From Chloroflexota bacterium (GTDB taxonomy: Bacteria > Chloroflexota > Dormibacteria > Dormibacterales > Dormibacteraceae), in the NCBI GenBank assembly GCA_005880915.1, contig VBIW01000042.1, positions 1 to 64,000 of the forward strand: DNA of 64,000 nucleotides. Reading direction: 5' to 3'. Positions 1 through 7,817 of the stretch are shown one piece after another (position 1 is the stretch's first letter; each line of letters starts with the position of its first letter). The position numbers were made by a program, and so were the translations under genes. The notes beneath the pieces were generated by a model. The model had not been told where the DNA came from. It was given only the letters and a program-made list of their open reading frames with translations, and searched no databases.

Positions 1-164
1 TGAGCGTGGGCAGGAACTACGCCGGCAGCGCCTGTGACGTGCTGGTGACCGACGGCCTACTTCAGTTCTGGGTGGGTAGCGAGCTGCTCAAGACCGTGGC
101 TCGCACGAGCAACGGTTCAGTTCGCAAACTACATGCCGACGGCAATGCGCCGCAGCGGCGATAA
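1..164 (+). CDS. IS481-like transposase, C-terminal fragment
   Basis: The frame opens at the window edge (codons from base 3) and ends at TAA 162-164, giving about 53 residues, so only the C-terminus is visible. It reads SVGRNYAGSACDVLVTDG and ends with VRKLHADGNAPQRR. This small beta-rich tail, with a V-G-R-x-x-A-G start and a basic end, resembles the region after the DDE integrase core of IS481/IS3-type transposases. The catalytic DDE residues lie outside the window, so activity cannot be judged. A 9-base direct repeat (CAACCGAAG at 188-196 and 213-221) follows, but no terminal inverted repeat was recognised. Family assignment is by resemblance only. Confidence 0.55.
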   Translation, partial: SVGRNYAGSACDVLVTDGLLQFWVGSELLKTVARTSNGSVRKLHADGNAPQRR

Positions 165-288
165 ATTTGAGTGGGAGTAAGACAGATCAACCGAAGTAGT
201 TTCACGACACCTCAACCGAAGGTCTATAGGGGCACCACTGTCAATGGTCGATTCAAGGTCCTTGGAACAGGACCCGGCGACGTTGTGG

Positions 289-1536
289 TCATCGGTCAAC
301 TGCGGCCGGTTGGATGCCTCGGGCGCCAAGAACATCGGTCGTCGCCGTCCGGGCACGCGCGGACGAGCTCTCCGGCAGCCGGCCTGCCAGCCACTTGCCA
401 AGTCGGATTCCGGGCAATTCGACCCATCTGTAGACGAGAAGCGCAATGGGCACCACGAGAGCCACCCCGATCCCTTCAGCGAAGCCCGCGCCCAACCACG
501 TCGCGAGCAGCCGGATCGCGCTGAACATGATCAGGGTGTGAAACAGGTAGACGCTGTACGAGCTGCGTCCCAAGGCGAGCAGAAATCGATGCCGTAGGAT
601 CGATCCGGCTTCACCCGCCTGAAGGGCGGCGACGAGTAAGATCGCCGACCCCGCTCCAGCCACCGTTACCTCGGCCCAGTATCCCTGCGGCGCCCATGAG
701 GGAGAGACGTAGTGATAGGAGTAGGCGATGAGTCCTCCGATCACGACTCCGATGCGAATCGGCAAGGGCAGCGTTGCAAACAGCCGAACGACAGCGTGGC
801 GGTGCCGCGCGAGATAGATCCCTCCGAGGAAAAGCAAAATGAAACTTCCCGTATGCAACGAATCCCATCGCAGCAAATAGCCATGACTGTCGGCGATCAT
901 GACGACGCCTGCAACGGGCATCACAAGCTGCCATGGATACCGCAACGCCAGCCACGCCAGGACTGGAAAGATCAGTGATATTCGCATCTCGACCACCAAA
1001 GACCAGACGATCGGATTGACAGCCGATGGATCTTGGACCCCGACCAACGTCAGCTGATTGATCACCGTGGCGATGGATGGCGGTTGACTTCCGACCCCGG
1101 CGAACCAGGCTGAGGTGCCGGGCACAGAGATCGAGCTGGTCAAGACGATCGCCGGCACAGCAAGCAAGGTCGCGAGCGCAAATGCCGGGTACAGGCGAAG
1201 CACGCGACGGATAAGGAACCCGAAGACCGGCACTTCTCGCGAACAGAAAGGAAGTGCAAGCACGAATCCACTCAGTACCAAGAACAGGATCACAGCCTCC
1301 TGACCTGCCCAGAAGGCGTGAAGCGGCGAACGCTTGAGAGGTTCCAGCCATACCGAGTTAGGGTCGCGATCGGCGAAGCCTGGCCACACGATCGCGGCGT
1401 GCCAGAACACCACCGACACGGCCGCGAGACCGCGCAGCGAATCCAGCTGGGGCACGCGTGAGTCGTCGATGGCTCGCGACGTTGCTGTCAGCGCTACATC
1501 ACTCCAGAGCCGTAGCCAGGTGATCCGGCTGGGCAT
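289..1536 (-). CDS. Acyltransferase 3 family membrane protein (OafA/YrhL-like)
   Basis: A 415-residue integral membrane protein. The N-terminal signature PQLDSLRGLAAVSVVFWHA (about residues 29-47) is the family mark: an Arg-Gly motif followed by the first helix with a conserved His. About ten hydrophobic helices follow, including a late YSVYLFHTLIM segment also typical of the family. Family members O-acylate extracytoplasmic glycans or lipids. It is the last gene of a minus-strand run beginning with the FtsE-FtsX fusion. The chosen start overlaps the upstream gene by 43 bases and no Shine-Dalgarno (SD) sequence is evident, so the true start may lie slightly inside. The substrate is unknown; a lipid-linked or cell-wall glycan is likely from context. 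Confidence 0.85.
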   Translation of the reverse strand: MPSRITWLRLWSDVALTATSRAIDDSRVPQLDSLRGLAAVSVVFWHAAIVWPGFADRDPNSVWLEPLKRSPLHAFWAGQEAVILFLVLSGFVLALPFCSREVPVFGFLIRRVLRLYPAFALATLLAVPAIVLTSSISVPGTSAWFAGVGSQPPSIATVINQLTLVGVQDPSAVNPIVWSLVVEMRISLIFPVLAWLALRYPWQLVMPVAGVVMIADSHGYLLRWDSLHTGSFILLFLGGIYLARHRHAVVRLFATLPLPIRIGVVIGGLIAYSYHYVSPSWAPQGYWAEVTVAGAGSAILLVAALQAGEAGSILRHRFLLALGRSSYSVYLFHTLIMFSAIRLLATWLGAGFAEGIGVALVVPIALLVYRWVELPGIRLGKWLAGRLPESSSARARTATTDVLGARGIQPAAVDR

Positions 1537-3140
1537 GCGGAGGCGGGATGCGCAGCGAAGTACGCCAGCGCGGCTGTTTCAGATGTCAGCTCCACCACGC
1601 CGTGGGTTCTGTAGTCGTACACCAGCAGGAGGTCGCTGTACGGGTGGATCGTCTCCGTCTGATACGTAAATGAGTGGAGGCCATCGGAGGCGACCCACAT
1701 TCGATTCGTGGCCACGTCGCCGGTCAAGCTTGCGGATCTGTACTCCATCCTCAGCGCTCCGGTCACGTCCCAAGTTGTCTCGAACACCACGCCCGGCCCG
1801 ACATAGGGGCATACACCATCGATGATCAAAGTGGCGTTGGCGGGCAGGGAGGGCACATCGTTTTTCAACGCGGCAAGCACCGCCGACTGCGTGGTGGAGG
1901 CTTGCTCCCAGTAGGTCGCGAGCACCACATTTGTCATGACGCCGAATCCGACAACCCCGGCCGCCACAACTCCCAGCACCTGCGCACTCAAGGTGGGCCT
2001 GCGGAAACGTCCGGCCACCCAGATCGCGGCACCCGTGATCACTAGAGCCATACCGAACGCGGCGGCAATGTTCACACGGTTGCCCGAGCCGGTCGGGGTC
2101 ATCAGGGCATTGTTATTGGTCAGGAAGATGGCGTAGCCGCCCGCAAAAGTGACGATGCCTGCGACCGCCAAACGGCGTCCTGTGCTGACGGTTCGAGCTG
2201 AGCCGACCACCCACGCGTAGATGAGCGCTCCTGCTGAGGCTCCGGCGATGGCCGCCACCAAAGAGGGATGGTGTGCAAACATCCGGACCGAATTCAGCGG
2301 CAGAGCCAGTCCGAAGTCCCAGCCGTTGATCTTCAGGGCGCCCTCGACCAGGTGAACAAGCCAGCTCAGCTGACCGCTGACGCCACCTCCTCCAAGTCGA
2401 GTCGTGAAGACGGCCTTGGTCACCCCGAGGAGCACTACCAATGCGGGGTTGATGATCCGGATCGCCCACCGCCGCTGAGCAGGAACGTCGACAGCGATCG
2501 GCAGGGCCAGTGCAGCCACGACGAAAAGCGGCAAGAAGACTTCATAGGCGAGTGCGCTCAGGAGCAGAGCTGTCGCCGAAAGGCCAAGCCAGGATCGCCA
2601 ATTCGCGGTCGCCGGGGATCCCGCGCGTCCCAATGCGTAAGCGCTCGCGAAGAAGAAGCACATGCTCACAAGGGCTTGAGCCGCAGACAGCCAGAATCGA
2701 TCAGCTGAATAGCTCGGTAGCGTCACGAAAATCGCGGCCGTCACGAGCGCCTCGACTCTATTGAAGGCAAACCGTCGCAGCGCAAGGTAGGCGAGGATGC
2801 CTCCGATCGCCAGCGCGCCCGCCGCGACCAGCTGGAACGCGAGTGGGTTGGCTCCGAAGAGCTCATAAAGACCAGACAGGTACGCTGCCTGAACAGGACG
2901 CGTCGCGACCTGTCGAATGGTCGCCATGAAAAGGGTGCCGAAGGAATGGTCGTTTCCGACCGCAAGCGCACCCAAGAAAGACCAATCATCACTGTAGAAA
3001 CCGATCCGTCCGACATAGGGAATGGTCGAGATGAGGGCGATGAGCGCAATCACAAGTCCATCTATCGCCTTCGTCGCGTCCAGACCAGCGACGGCGTCCT
3101 TGGCGGTACTGTGCTCTTGCCCAACGAGCTGATCGATCAC
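1494..3140 (-). CDS. GT-C-like polytopic membrane glycosyltransferase, probable
   Basis: A 548-residue protein with about ten to twelve hydrophobic helices and a C-terminal non-membrane domain of roughly 130 residues. After the first helix comes IGFYSDDWSFLG, an Asp-Asp motif in the first extracytoplasmic loop, as in GT-C enzymes that use polyprenyl-phosphate sugars. It overlaps the preceding GT2 gene by 4 bases (3137-3140), so the two are probably translationally coupled. Model from family knowledge: the GT2 makes a polyprenyl-phosphate sugar inside and this protein transfers the sugar outside. The acceptor is unknown. Sequence alone does not prove a glycosyltransferase; it could be another large membrane protein. 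Confidence 0.6.
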   Translation of the reverse strand: MIDQLVGQEHSTAKDAVAGLDATKAIDGLVIALIALISTIPYVGRIGFYSDDWSFLGALAVGNDHSFGTLFMATIRQVATRPVQAAYLSGLYELFGANPLAFQLVAAGALAIGGILAYLALRRFAFNRVEALVTAAIFVTLPSYSADRFWLSAAQALVSMCFFFASAYALGRAGSPATANWRSWLGLSATALLLSALAYEVFLPLFVVAALALPIAVDVPAQRRWAIRIINPALVVLLGVTKAVFTTRLGGGGVSGQLSWLVHLVEGALKINGWDFGLALPLNSVRMFAHHPSLVAAIAGASAGALIYAWVVGSARTVSTGRRLAVAGIVTFAGGYAIFLTNNNALMTPTGSGNRVNIAAAFGMALVITGAAIWVAGRFRRPTLSAQVLGVVAAGVVGFGVMTNVVLATYWEQASTTQSAVLAALKNDVPSLPANATLIIDGVCPYVGPGVVFETTWDVTGALRMEYRSASLTGDVATNRMWVASDGLHSFTYQTETIHPYSDLLLVYDYRTHGVVELTSETAALAYFAAHPASACPAGSPGYGSGVM

Positions 3141-3994
3141 GCGCCCTGATCTACTCCAATCAATGCCGGCTCCGGTTCACGCCGAATCCGGGCCAAGCTG
3201 AGCCTGAGTCGCAGCACGTCACGGAGCATCTCTAGGGAGTGGCGCACCGGTGAGACTCGGGAATCAGGAGAGTTTTCCCATCGCACGGCTACCTCACAGA
3301 CTCGATAGCGCAATCGGACTGCAAGCACCAGGATCTCGACGTCGAAGGCGAAACCATCGATCCGACTGCTGCCAAACAGCTCCCGCGCGATTGGACCCTG
3401 GTAAAGCTTGAAACCGCACTGGGTGTCTTTGATTCCGGGGAGCAGGAGCAGCTGAACGATTCGGTTAAAGGCCCTGCCCATCATCACCCGATATGACGGT
3501 TGGCCCACAGCAATGACGGAGGCGGCTGCCGCCCTCGATGCGATCGCAATGTCGGCGCCTCCCGCGAGCTGAGCCAGAAGCTTGTCGAATTCATCGATCG
3601 GAGTGGAAAGGTCCGCATCTGTCGTGAGCACAATCGCGCCACGGGTGATCATCACCCCGGCAGCCGTCGCACGACCCTTGCCGCGGTTTGACGCCAGGCT
3701 CACGACCTTGACGGCGGCGTTCGCGGCAGCGAAGCCGCGCATCAGATCCAAGGTCGAGTCCCGGCTGCCATCGTCGACGAGGATGACCTCGAAACGGAGG
3801 GATCGCCCTCGGAAATACTCGATCAGTACGTTGACTGTGCGACCGAGGCGACGTTCCTCGTTGAATGCTGGGACAACGATGGAGACGTCGATCGAGTCAC
3901 CCGAGAGCACCGGTTCATTCTCATCGGGACCAGGAGCCGCACCATAGGCACGCACGTAAGTCGCTGTGACACCGACCCACGAGGGTCGGGACAC
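3137..3994 (-). CDS. GT2 glycosyltransferase, dolichyl/polyprenyl-phosphate sugar synthase type
   Basis: A 285-residue GT-A fold glycosyltransferase. DVSIVVPAFNEERRLGRTV is the nucleotide-binding start, EVILVDDGSRDST the first acidic motif and LTTDADLSTP the DxD-type metal site. NRGKGRATAAGV and DTQCGFKLY are typical of dolichyl-phosphate beta-glucosyltransferase-like enzymes that charge a polyprenyl phosphate with a hexose. There is no long membrane segment. The gene lies 27 bases after the M23 peptidase stop and overlaps the next gene by ATGA. The first about 35 residues precede the fold, and a perfect hairpin (3972-3989) lies over the proposed start, so a downstream GTG such as the one near 3954 is possible. 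Confidence 0.8.
   Translation of the reverse strand: MSRPSWVGVTATYVRAYGAAPGPDENEPVLSGDSIDVSIVVPAFNEERRLGRTVNVLIEYFRGRSLRFEVILVDDGSRDSTLDLMRGFAAANAAVKVVSLASNRGKGRATAAGVMITRGAIVLTTDADLSTPIDEFDKLLAQLAGGADIAIASRAAAASVIAVGQPSYRVMMGRAFNRIVQLLLLPGIKDTQCGFKLYQGPIARELFGSSRIDGFAFDVEILVLAVRLRYRVCEVAVRWENSPDSRVSPVRHSLEMLRDVLRLRLSLARIRREPEPALIGVDQGA
3972..3989 (-). other. Hairpin over the GT2 start region
   Basis: A perfect 7-bp stem, CCGACCC / GGGTCGG with loop ACGA, sits between the M23 peptidase stop (4022) and the GT2 body. There is no T-tract after it on the minus strand, so an intrinsic terminator is doubtful. It could lower translation or expression of the downstream glycan genes relative to ftsEX and the peptidase. 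Confidence 0.4.
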
Positions 3995-4021
3995 GCTGTC
4001 ATCGCCGAGCGGCGATCGAGA

Positions 4022-5332
4022 TCAGCCTGACCAGCTCGTCCCTGGCACTGGGAGGTACGGCATCGGATCGACGACCTGGTCGTTGAGCCGGAGCTCGAAA
4101 TGCACATGCGGCCCGGTCGACAATCCGCTCGATCCCTCGAGTCCGATCACCTGGCCCCGCACCACTCGATCGCCGGCGGTTGCGTTCGTCTGCAGCAGAT
4201 GTCCATAAAGCGTTGCGATGCCCCCGCCGTGCGCGATCACGACATAGTTGCCGTAGCCGATCGTGCTGTGTCCGACGGCGACGACGAGCCCATCCGCCGC
4301 CGCCATGACCGGTGTACCGAGCGGTGCGGCGATGTCGACGCCGGTGTGAAAGTGCTTGTAGGGACCAAACGGCGGCTCGAGCAAGACTGTCGATGGCCCG
4401 AAGGGCTGGGTGATCTGGAAAGAGGCCATCGGCCACGCTAGCGCCAGGCCGTTGATGGATTTGCCGACCGGCAGCTGACGGTTCACCAGGGCGAGGCCGG
4501 CCCCCACCTGAGCCTGGCTCCATGCGTTCTCGTATGACCGCTGGATCAGGTCTGCCTCTTGAGCCTCCAGAAGCTGGGCGAGGCTGCTGGTCTCGTCGGG
4601 GGTCACGTTCTGAAGCTTGTTCTTGGCGTCCTGGATCGACCTCACCAGGTCGCTCAGCTGGCTGCTGACGTCGCTCTGCCGGTACATGACGTCCTGCAGC
4701 GAGCTGAGGTTGGCATTGAGCAGGTCGAGCGTGCCGTTTTCGCGGTCGAGGTCAGCCTGGCGGGCCTGGCGGTCCGTCTGGAGCTTGGCGAGGTCCGCCT
4801 CGAGCCTGGCCTGCAGCGCGTGCGCGCGCTGTCCCGCGACCACAGCGTCCGCGGTCGCAATCAGCGCCTCGCGCAAGTTTCCGGACCGAGCGATCAGCAG
4901 CCAGAGGGAGTCGGGCTGCCGGTAGATTGCTCGCGACATGACGCTGAGCTGCTCCTTCTCCACGTCGATCCGTGTCTGGGTGTCTGCGATCTGGGCGTCC
5001 AGCCTGGCGACCTGGTCCTCGAGGTTCGCGATCACCGTCTCTTCCTGGGTGACCTCATAGGTGAGGAGCTGCTCCGTAGCTGCGAACTGATCCAGGGTGG
5101 CGGACAGCTTCTGCTCCGCGTCCAGCGCGCGCGCGATGTCGCCGCCGAGGCGGCTCTCCAGCGTTGCGTACGCCGCCTGGTTGGGGTCGACGGCGGTCGC
5201 CGGGCAGGTGACGCGGCTGCCGGAAGCGCTGGCGGCGCTGGGACAAGGCGATGGAGCGGTGGCTGACGCGGTGGAAACCTGGAGCGCCAGGAAAGCTCCC
5301 AGCAAGGCGGAGGCACCGACCGCACGCTTCAA
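4022..5332 (-). CDS. Secreted M23 peptidase with coiled coil (EnvC/PcsB-like)
   Basis: A 436-residue exported protein. Residues 1-25 form a signal peptide (AVGASALLGAFLALQV). Residues about 50-270 are charged and heptad-like, a long coiled coil with a central NLREALIATADAVVAGQRA segment as in EnvC/PcsB-type proteins. The C-terminal LytM domain carries the zinc motifs HTGVDIAAP and HVHFELR, plus YGHLL, so it looks catalytically intact. It should cleave peptidoglycan cross-bridges outside the membrane. The ATG overlaps the stop of the FtsE-FtsX fusion as ATGA (5329-5332), fitting the known pairing in which FtsEX activates such a hydrolase through its coiled coil. The exact bond cut is not visible. 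Confidence 0.88.
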   Translation of the reverse strand: MKRAVGASALLGAFLALQVSTASATAPSPCPSAASASGSRVTCPATAVDPNQAAYATLESRLGGDIARALDAEQKLSATLDQFAATEQLLTYEVTQEETVIANLEDQVARLDAQIADTQTRIDVEKEQLSVMSRAIYRQPDSLWLLIARSGNLREALIATADAVVAGQRAHALQARLEADLAKLQTDRQARQADLDRENGTLDLLNANLSSLQDVMYRQSDVSSQLSDLVRSIQDAKNKLQNVTPDETSSLAQLLEAQEADLIQRSYENAWSQAQVGAGLALVNRQLPVGKSINGLALAWPMASFQITQPFGPSTVLLEPPFGPYKHFHTGVDIAAPLGTPVMAAADGLVVAVGHSTIGYGNYVVIAHGGGIATLYGHLLQTNATAGDRVVRGQVIGLEGSSGLSTGPHVHFELRLNDQVVDPMPYLPVPGTSWSG

Positions 5333-7239
5333 GCTCGAGCCCTGCGGAAGCCGAGGAGTGCCGTCCCGGTGCCCAGGACGAGGCCGGCTGTGATGATCGC
5401 TGCCACGACGTACTGGACCGCCGTGGCGTCGACTCCGGGAAGCACCTGGAGGTAGACCGCCGTCTCGAAGCGAACTGCGAGCACGTACGCGCCCGCAATG
5501 ATCGCCGCCGCCAACGCTCCCGCCAGCGCGCCTGTCATCAGTCCCTCGATGACAAAAGGCCCGCGAAGCATCCAGCCTCGCGCCCCGAGCAGACGGGTCA
5601 CAGCAACCTCTTGCCGGCGGGACGCCGCGATGCCACGCATCGAGTTCGCGATTACCGCATACGCGATGACGGCGAACAGCAGCAGGATTCCGCCGGCGAC
5701 GCCCCCCGCCACGAGCGCCAAATGGCGCAGCCGCGAGTAGGTGTCGGGATCGTATGACGTCGGGTAAGACGGATCGACCGCGGGGTCAGCCTTCACGGAG
5801 GTCGCCACTGCAGCGACCTCGGTCACCAGACGGACCTTCACGTCGAGGCTGGCGGGAAAGGGGTTGGTCGAGCTCAGGCTCGACAGGTTGTCGAGGCCCG
5901 GACGCCTGTTCGCCTCAGCGAGCGCCTGCTCCGGCGTCACGTAGGCGACCGACGCGACGCGCGAATCGCCGGCCAGCTTCGACTTCAGTCTCGCGATCGC
6001 ATCCGGCGTGGCGTCCGCAGCAAGGTAGACCCGGACGATCGAGGCCTGGCTCGCCTGGTCGGCCACGACGCGTTCGACGGCAATCCCGGCCAGGGCAAGC
6101 GTGCCGCACAGCATGAGCAGCAGGGCGATGGTCCCGATGACGGGCGTGGTGAGCCGGGCGTCCCTGCTCCAGCTGCGCAGCCCGTTGATCAGCACGAGGC
6201 GGTAGCCGTTGGCGCCCAAAGCCAGCGCCCGTCGCCACAGCGGCAGGCGAGGCACGCTCGGCGTCTTGTGAGGCCTTTCGCGCGCCGGAATCAGCAGGCG
6301 CCAGAGCGAAGGCCGGGCCGTCGCGCCGTTGCCGTTGACGTGCCCGGTGCCGTTGACGTGCCCGTTGCCGTTGACGTGCCCGTTGCCGTTGACGTGCCCG
6401 TTGCCGTTGACGTGCCTGCTGCTGGTGCCGTGTCCATTGCTATTGACCGCTGCCTTCCGCGATCCGTTGGTCATCACCTTCGCGCTCGGGAGACGCAGGA
6501 TGCGGCTCGCAGGAAAGGTGTGCCGGTGGGTCGCGACGACGACGGTGGTGCCGTTCGCTGCAGCCTCCTCCAGGAGGTGCGTGACCAAAGAGGCGTTCTC
6601 GTCGTCCATCGCCGACAGCGGCTCGTCGGCAAGGAGCACCCGAGGCTTGGTGGCGAGGGCGCGCGCGATCGCCACCCGCTGGCGCTCACCCGCCGACAGC
6701 TGGTGTGGGTACGCGCGCCGGCGGTGCGCAAGCTTGACGGATTCGAGCGCCTCCATGGCACGCCGCTTGATCTCACGGTTTGGGACTTGCGGATCGCACA
6801 CCTGGAGAGCCAGGACGACGTTCTCGAACGCGTTCAGCCGGGGCAGCAGGCGCTGCTCCTGGAAGATGAAGGCGACGTCACGGCGCAGCTTGCCCAGGCC
6901 GCGCCGCCACCAACGGTGCAGCCCGCGACCGCCGACCCAGAGCTCTCCCGCGTTCGGGCGCAGCTGTCCATGGACCAATCGCAGGAGCGTCGTCTTGCCC
7001 GAACCGCTCGGGCCGGTGACCTCGAAAAGCTCGCCCGGGGCGACGCTGAGGTTGACCCCTTTCAGCACCGCGTTGCGGCCGAAGGACTTCGCTACATCGA
7101 CGAGCTTGATCGCCGGCTCTGCCGCGAGCTCGCCGTTGCTTCCAGGGCGGTGCCTGATCGCCCCGATCTTTTGCGCCTGCACGTCGCTTCGGTCTTTGGA
7201 CATGCGCGCGCGGCCAGTTGTCGCTGGTCGGCTACCCAC
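5329..7239 (-). CDS. ftsEX: FtsE-FtsX fusion protein, ABC-type cell division regulator
   Basis: One 636-residue polypeptide holds both halves of FtsEX. Residues 43-252 are the FtsE ATPase: Walker A GPSGSGKTT (76-84), signature LSAGE (181-185, Ala where LSGGE is usual), Walker B VLLADEP (201-207) and H-loop His near 238. Residues about 255-335 are a linker with VNGNGH repeats. Residues 340-636 are FtsX: a first helix about 364-388, an extracytoplasmic domain to about 510 and three final helices around the RRQEVAVTRLLGA loop. FtsEX uses ATP to switch a peptidoglycan hydrolase at the septum; the coupled gene encodes one. The GTG start at 7239 lies 12 bases after TAATCT; ATG 7203 is an alternative. 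Fusion in one frame is directly seen; function is family knowledge. Confidence 0.88.
   Translation of the reverse strand: MGSRPATTGRARMSKDRSDVQAQKIGAIRHRPGSNGELAAEPAIKLVDVAKSFGRNAVLKGVNLSVAPGELFEVTGPSGSGKTTLLRLVHGQLRPNAGELWVGGRGLHRWWRRGLGKLRRDVAFIFQEQRLLPRLNAFENVVLALQVCDPQVPNREIKRRAMEALESVKLAHRRRAYPHQLSAGERQRVAIARALATKPRVLLADEPLSAMDDENASLVTHLLEEAAANGTTVVVATHRHTFPASRILRLPSAKVMTNGSRKAAVNSNGHGTSSRHVNGNGHVNGNGHVNGNGHVNGTGHVNGNGATARPSLWRLLIPARERPHKTPSVPRLPLWRRALALGANGYRLVLINGLRSWSRDARLTTPVIGTIALLLMLCGTLALAGIAVERVVADQASQASIVRVYLAADATPDAIARLKSKLAGDSRVASVAYVTPEQALAEANRRPGLDNLSSLSSTNPFPASLDVKVRLVTEVAAVATSVKADPAVDPSYPTSYDPDTYSRLRHLALVAGGVAGGILLLFAVIAYAVIANSMRGIAASRRQEVAVTRLLGARGWMLRGPFVIEGLMTGALAGALAAAIIAGAYVLAVRFETAVYLQVLPGVDATAVQYVVAAIITAGLVLGTGTALLGFRRARA
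6326..6416 (-). repeat. 18-base minisatellite coding for VNGNGH repeats
   Basis: The core TTGACGTGCC (plus strand) recurs at 6335, 6353, 6371, 6389 and 6407, exactly 18 bases apart. It is in frame and encodes about five Val-Asn-Gly-Asn-Gly-His units in the linker of the FtsE-FtsX fusion. Gain or loss of a unit would keep the frame and change only linker length. One unit carries a variant (NGTGH). Confidence 0.9.
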
Positions 7240-7251
7240 CCTTCGAGTTCC

Positions 7252-7257
7252 AGATTA
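7252..7257 (-). promoter_or_regulatory. -10 box for ftsEX
   Basis: TAATCT on the minus strand ends 12 bases before the GTG at 7239, predicting a leader of only a few bases. No convincing -35 was found. Confidence 0.4.
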
Positions 7258-7274
7258 GCCCATGCCGGGTTTCA

Positions 7275-7280
7275 TGTAAT
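7275..7280 (+). promoter_or_regulatory. -10 box, leaderless start of the YjbR gene
   Basis: TGTAAT ends 8 bases before ATG 7289, so transcription would start at or next to the start codon. There is no SD sequence before this ATG. Confidence 0.45.
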
Positions 7281-7288
7281 CAGGACTA

Positions 7289-7588
7289 ATGTCCCGTCCT
7301 GTGATCACCCTTGGAGAAGCCCGGGACATTGCCCTGGCTCTTCCAGCGGCGCAGGAGGCGGGTCACTGGGGGAATCCGTCGTTCCGTGTGGGAGGGCGGA
7401 TCTTCGCCACAATGCCCGACTCAGAGCATATGAACGTGATGATCGATCCGTTTGACGTTGAATCGGCCGTGCTCGAGGAGCCGGACGCGTGCAGCGAGCT
7501 TCGCTGGGGCAAGAAGGTGAGCGGCGTGCGGGTGGATCTCAAGCGCGCCTCTCCGGAGTTGCTAGGCGACCTTCTGGAAGCAGCGTAG
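7289..7588 (+). CDS. MmcQ/YjbR family protein
   Basis: A 99-residue protein. The pattern AREIALALPAAQE followed by GHWGNPSFRVGGRIFAT and MNVMIDPFDVE matches the MmcQ/YjbR (DUF419) family, a compact fold with a CyaY-like or double-wing topology whose biochemical role is unsettled; DNA binding has been proposed. The usual length is 100-120 residues, so it looks complete. It stands alone on the plus strand, divergent from ftsEX across a 49-base gap, and is probably leaderless. The neighbours do not suggest a function. Confidence 0.8.
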   Translation: MSRPVITLGEARDIALALPAAQEAGHWGNPSFRVGGRIFATMPDSEHMNVMIDPFDVESAVLEEPDACSELRWGKKVSGVRVDLKRASPELLGDLLEAA

Positions 7589-7620
7589 CGGCGGAGGGCG
7601 CCCCGCCGAGTCGTGGCGGC

Positions 7621-7812
7621 TTACCAGAACTTGCCGCCGCCCAGCAGTAAGTAGAGGATCGGGCCGACGCCCCAGAAGAAGCTGATGATGATCCACAGCA
7701 CCTTCGACACCCCGCCCATGTCCTTGCGGTTGACGATGTCGATCACGCAAAGGACGAAGGCGATGGGGTGGAGGAAGATCGCCAGGAGGACCTCGACCAG
7801 GAACTTGACCAT
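7621..7812 (-). CDS. Small membrane protein with PLDc_N-type domain
   Basis: A 63-residue protein from ATG (7810-7812). It contains two hydrophobic helices, VEVLLAIFLHPIAFVLCVIDI and VLWIIISFFWGVGPILYLLLG, separated by VNRKDMGGVSK. This layout (helix, short basic loop, W-I-I-x-x-F-F-W-G-V-G-P-I-L-Y) matches the phospholipase D-nuclease N-terminal family, found alone in many short bacterial membrane proteins of unknown role. The start lies 5 bases after the stop of the class V aminotransferase on the same strand, so the two are probably co-transcribed. No catalytic residues are present. Confidence 0.75.
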   Translation of the reverse strand: MVKFLVEVLLAIFLHPIAFVLCVIDIVNRKDMGGVSKVLWIIISFFWGVGPILYLLLGGGKFW

Positions 7813-7817
7813 GGGTC

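Noticed and set aside
6326-6416. CRISPR-like periodic repeat
   Set aside because: The 18-base units are contiguous without spacers and are coding, so this is a minisatellite.
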